A stretch of 6,347 nucleotides of DNA from JBBRWV01 sp038248985 (GTDB lineage: Bacteria > Planctomycetota > Phycisphaerae > WQYP01). Below the pieces are notes generated by a model, which was given only the letters and a program-made list of their open reading frames with translations, searched no databases and was not told the origin of the DNA. This document shows, piece after piece, positions 5,359 through 6,347 of this stretch. The position numbers were made by a program, and so were the translations under genes. Where the stretch lies: contig JBBRWV010000162.1 of assembly GCA_038248985.1 (NCBI GenBank), positions 1 to 6,347 on the forward strand, read 5' to 3'. The number at the start of each line of letters is the position of its first letter. Position 1 is the stretch's first letter.

Positions 5359-6135
5359 ATGGTTAGCGCACGGTTAATCGCGCACCGCCGTGAGGGAGGC
5401 CGGGGGTTTACGTTGATTGAGCTGCTGGTGGTGGTGGTGATCATTGGGTTGTTGATCGCGATTATTTTGCCATCACTGTTGCGGGCGAAGGAGCAGGCGG
5501 TGCGGGCGTCGTGTGCGGCGCGTTTGCGGATGTGGGCGCAGGCGGAGCATTTATATGGAGCGGAGAATAACACGGCGTTGATTCCGGGGACGCGGGATAT
5601 GGGGGACGGTCCGGGGACGCGGTCGGAGCATGTGATATTTTTGGAGATCAGTTCGGTAAACCAGTTTTTAGATTATGGGAAGAACAAGAAGATGCTGGGG
5701 TGTCCGCGGGCGGAGAAGACGTTGCCGACCTTGTTTACGGCGCAGCCGTCGAAGCCGAACGCGGATTATTTGTTGGGGTATTCATATTTGGCGGGGCATG
5801 GTTATAAGTATTCGTGGGGAGATCAGGGATATTCGCCGATTAATTGGCCGACAACGAATGGGTGGTTTTCGCCGTTGTCGACGAACGATCCTCCGGGGTC
5901 GGTGGTGGCGAGTGATATGAATGACTGGGAGAAATCTGGCTGGACATTGGCACCGCATGCGTTTTACAAGTATTTGACGTTTGCGTCGACGGGCGGGCAG
6001 ACGCCGAAGCAGGTGGGATCAGCGGGGGGGAATGTGGCGTATCTGGATGGATCGGTGCAGTGGGTGCCGATCGACAAGATGAAGGCCTACGCGACGACGT
6101 CGAATGGGGGGACGGATTATCAAACGAACTGGTGA
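5359..6135 (+). CDS. Type II pseudopilin-like protein (prepilin N-terminal cleavage/methylation domain)
   Basis: A 258-residue secreted or surface protein of the large PVC pseudopilin group. After a short basic leader, G16-F17 begins GFTLIELLVVVVIIGLLIAI. This is the prepilin peptidase site (cut after Gly16, Phe17 methylated, Glu21 at +5) followed by the hydrophobic helix. SLLRAKEQAVRASCAARLRMWAQAEHLY next is the standard alpha-helical spine of these proteins. The C-terminal NVAYLDGSVQWVP (about 225-237) matches the '(H/N)-x-x-x-x-DG' signature of this family. PVC genomes carry tens to hundreds of such genes and their individual roles are mostly unknown. The ATG at 5359-5361 is chosen because AAGGAG (5347-5352) lies 6 nt upstream; a TTG at 5308 would put 17 extra residues before the leader. 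Codons are rich in GCG, TTG and GGG, unlike the copper genes. The gene seems monocistronic. Confidence 0.92.
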   Translation: MVSARLIAHRREGGRGFTLIELLVVVVIIGLLIAIILPSLLRAKEQAVRASCAARLRMWAQAEHLYGAENNTALIPGTRDMGDGPGTRSEHVIFLEISSVNQFLDYGKNKKMLGCPRAEKTLPTLFTAQPSKPNADYLLGYSYLAGHGYKYSWGDQGYSPINWPTTNGWFSPLSTNDPPGSVVASDMNDWEKSGWTLAPHAFYKYLTFASTGGQTPKQVGSAGGNVAYLDGSVQWVPIDKMKAYATTSNGGTDYQTNW

Positions 6136-6212
6136 AGGGCGGGGGGATTTGGGGGAAGTTGCGGGTGGGGCGCTTGTACAGGTGGGAGAAATCAACGAAA
6201 ATTCTGAGGAAA

Positions 6213-6285
<73 letters not shown>

Positions 6286-6347
6286 ATAGGATGGTTTGGA
6301 GAGTCTTGGCGGCGGTTGGTTAGGGCGACGGCGAGATATTTTGTGCC

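Overview
The window looks like a piece of a PVC-superphylum genome, probably a planctomycete of the Phycisphaerae kind or a verrucomicrobium. The main pointers are a type II pseudopilin with the N-terminal FTLIELLVV motif and a C-terminal '(N)VAYLDGSV' signature, and a GH42 beta-galactosidase. The G-rich plus strand at both ends fits either group. This placement is an inference, because no phylogenetic marker is present.

Layout. (1) 1-707, minus: the N-terminal third of a GH42 beta-galactosidase, running off the left edge. (2) 708-1120: its long upstream region. It holds a near-consensus minus-strand promoter (-35 1089-1094, -10 1065-1070), three copies of a 13-bp element (two forming a perfect hairpin) and a G-quadruplex-like tract. 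(3) About 1122-1285, plus: the decayed 3' end of an IS200-like (REP-associated type) Y1 transposase with a 1-nt frameshift, followed by a hairpin. (4) 1344-4778, minus: a copper/heavy-metal handling cluster. In transcription order it has a C-terminal scrap of a CopA-type P1B-ATPase, a small lipoprotein with a heavy-metal-binding domain, a CusC/TolC-like outer-membrane lipoprotein and a Tat-exported multicopper oxidase. After the oxidase stop comes an in-frame scrap of a second heavy-metal-binding domain that stops at the IS-derived sequence. (5) 4779-5358: mostly non-coding. (6) 5359-6135, plus: pseudopilin. (7) 6213-6285, plus: a tRNA with anticodon CAU, most likely tRNA-Ile2.

The three intact copper genes are tightly packed: an 8-bp ATGAGTAA overlap, then a 2-bp gap. 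They were probably one transcript. The small lipoprotein would bind metal in the periplasm, the outer-membrane lipoprotein would be the exit duct of a tripartite pump, and the oxidase would oxidise Cu(I). The inner-membrane pump (CusA/CzcA) and adaptor (CusB/CzcB) are absent. Both ends of the cluster are broken genes, one beside a transposase relic. This suggests a horizontally acquired copper island that has been trimmed by deletion and insertion. The flanking genes have a strongly G-rich plus strand that the island lacks.

The most notable observation is the broken metal-binding tail after the oxidase: 19 in-frame codons ending in YTCSMHP, bounded by two TAG codons and abutting the IS relic. 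No wholly new system is evident. The repeat array upstream of the beta-galactosidase is the best candidate for undescribed regulation.
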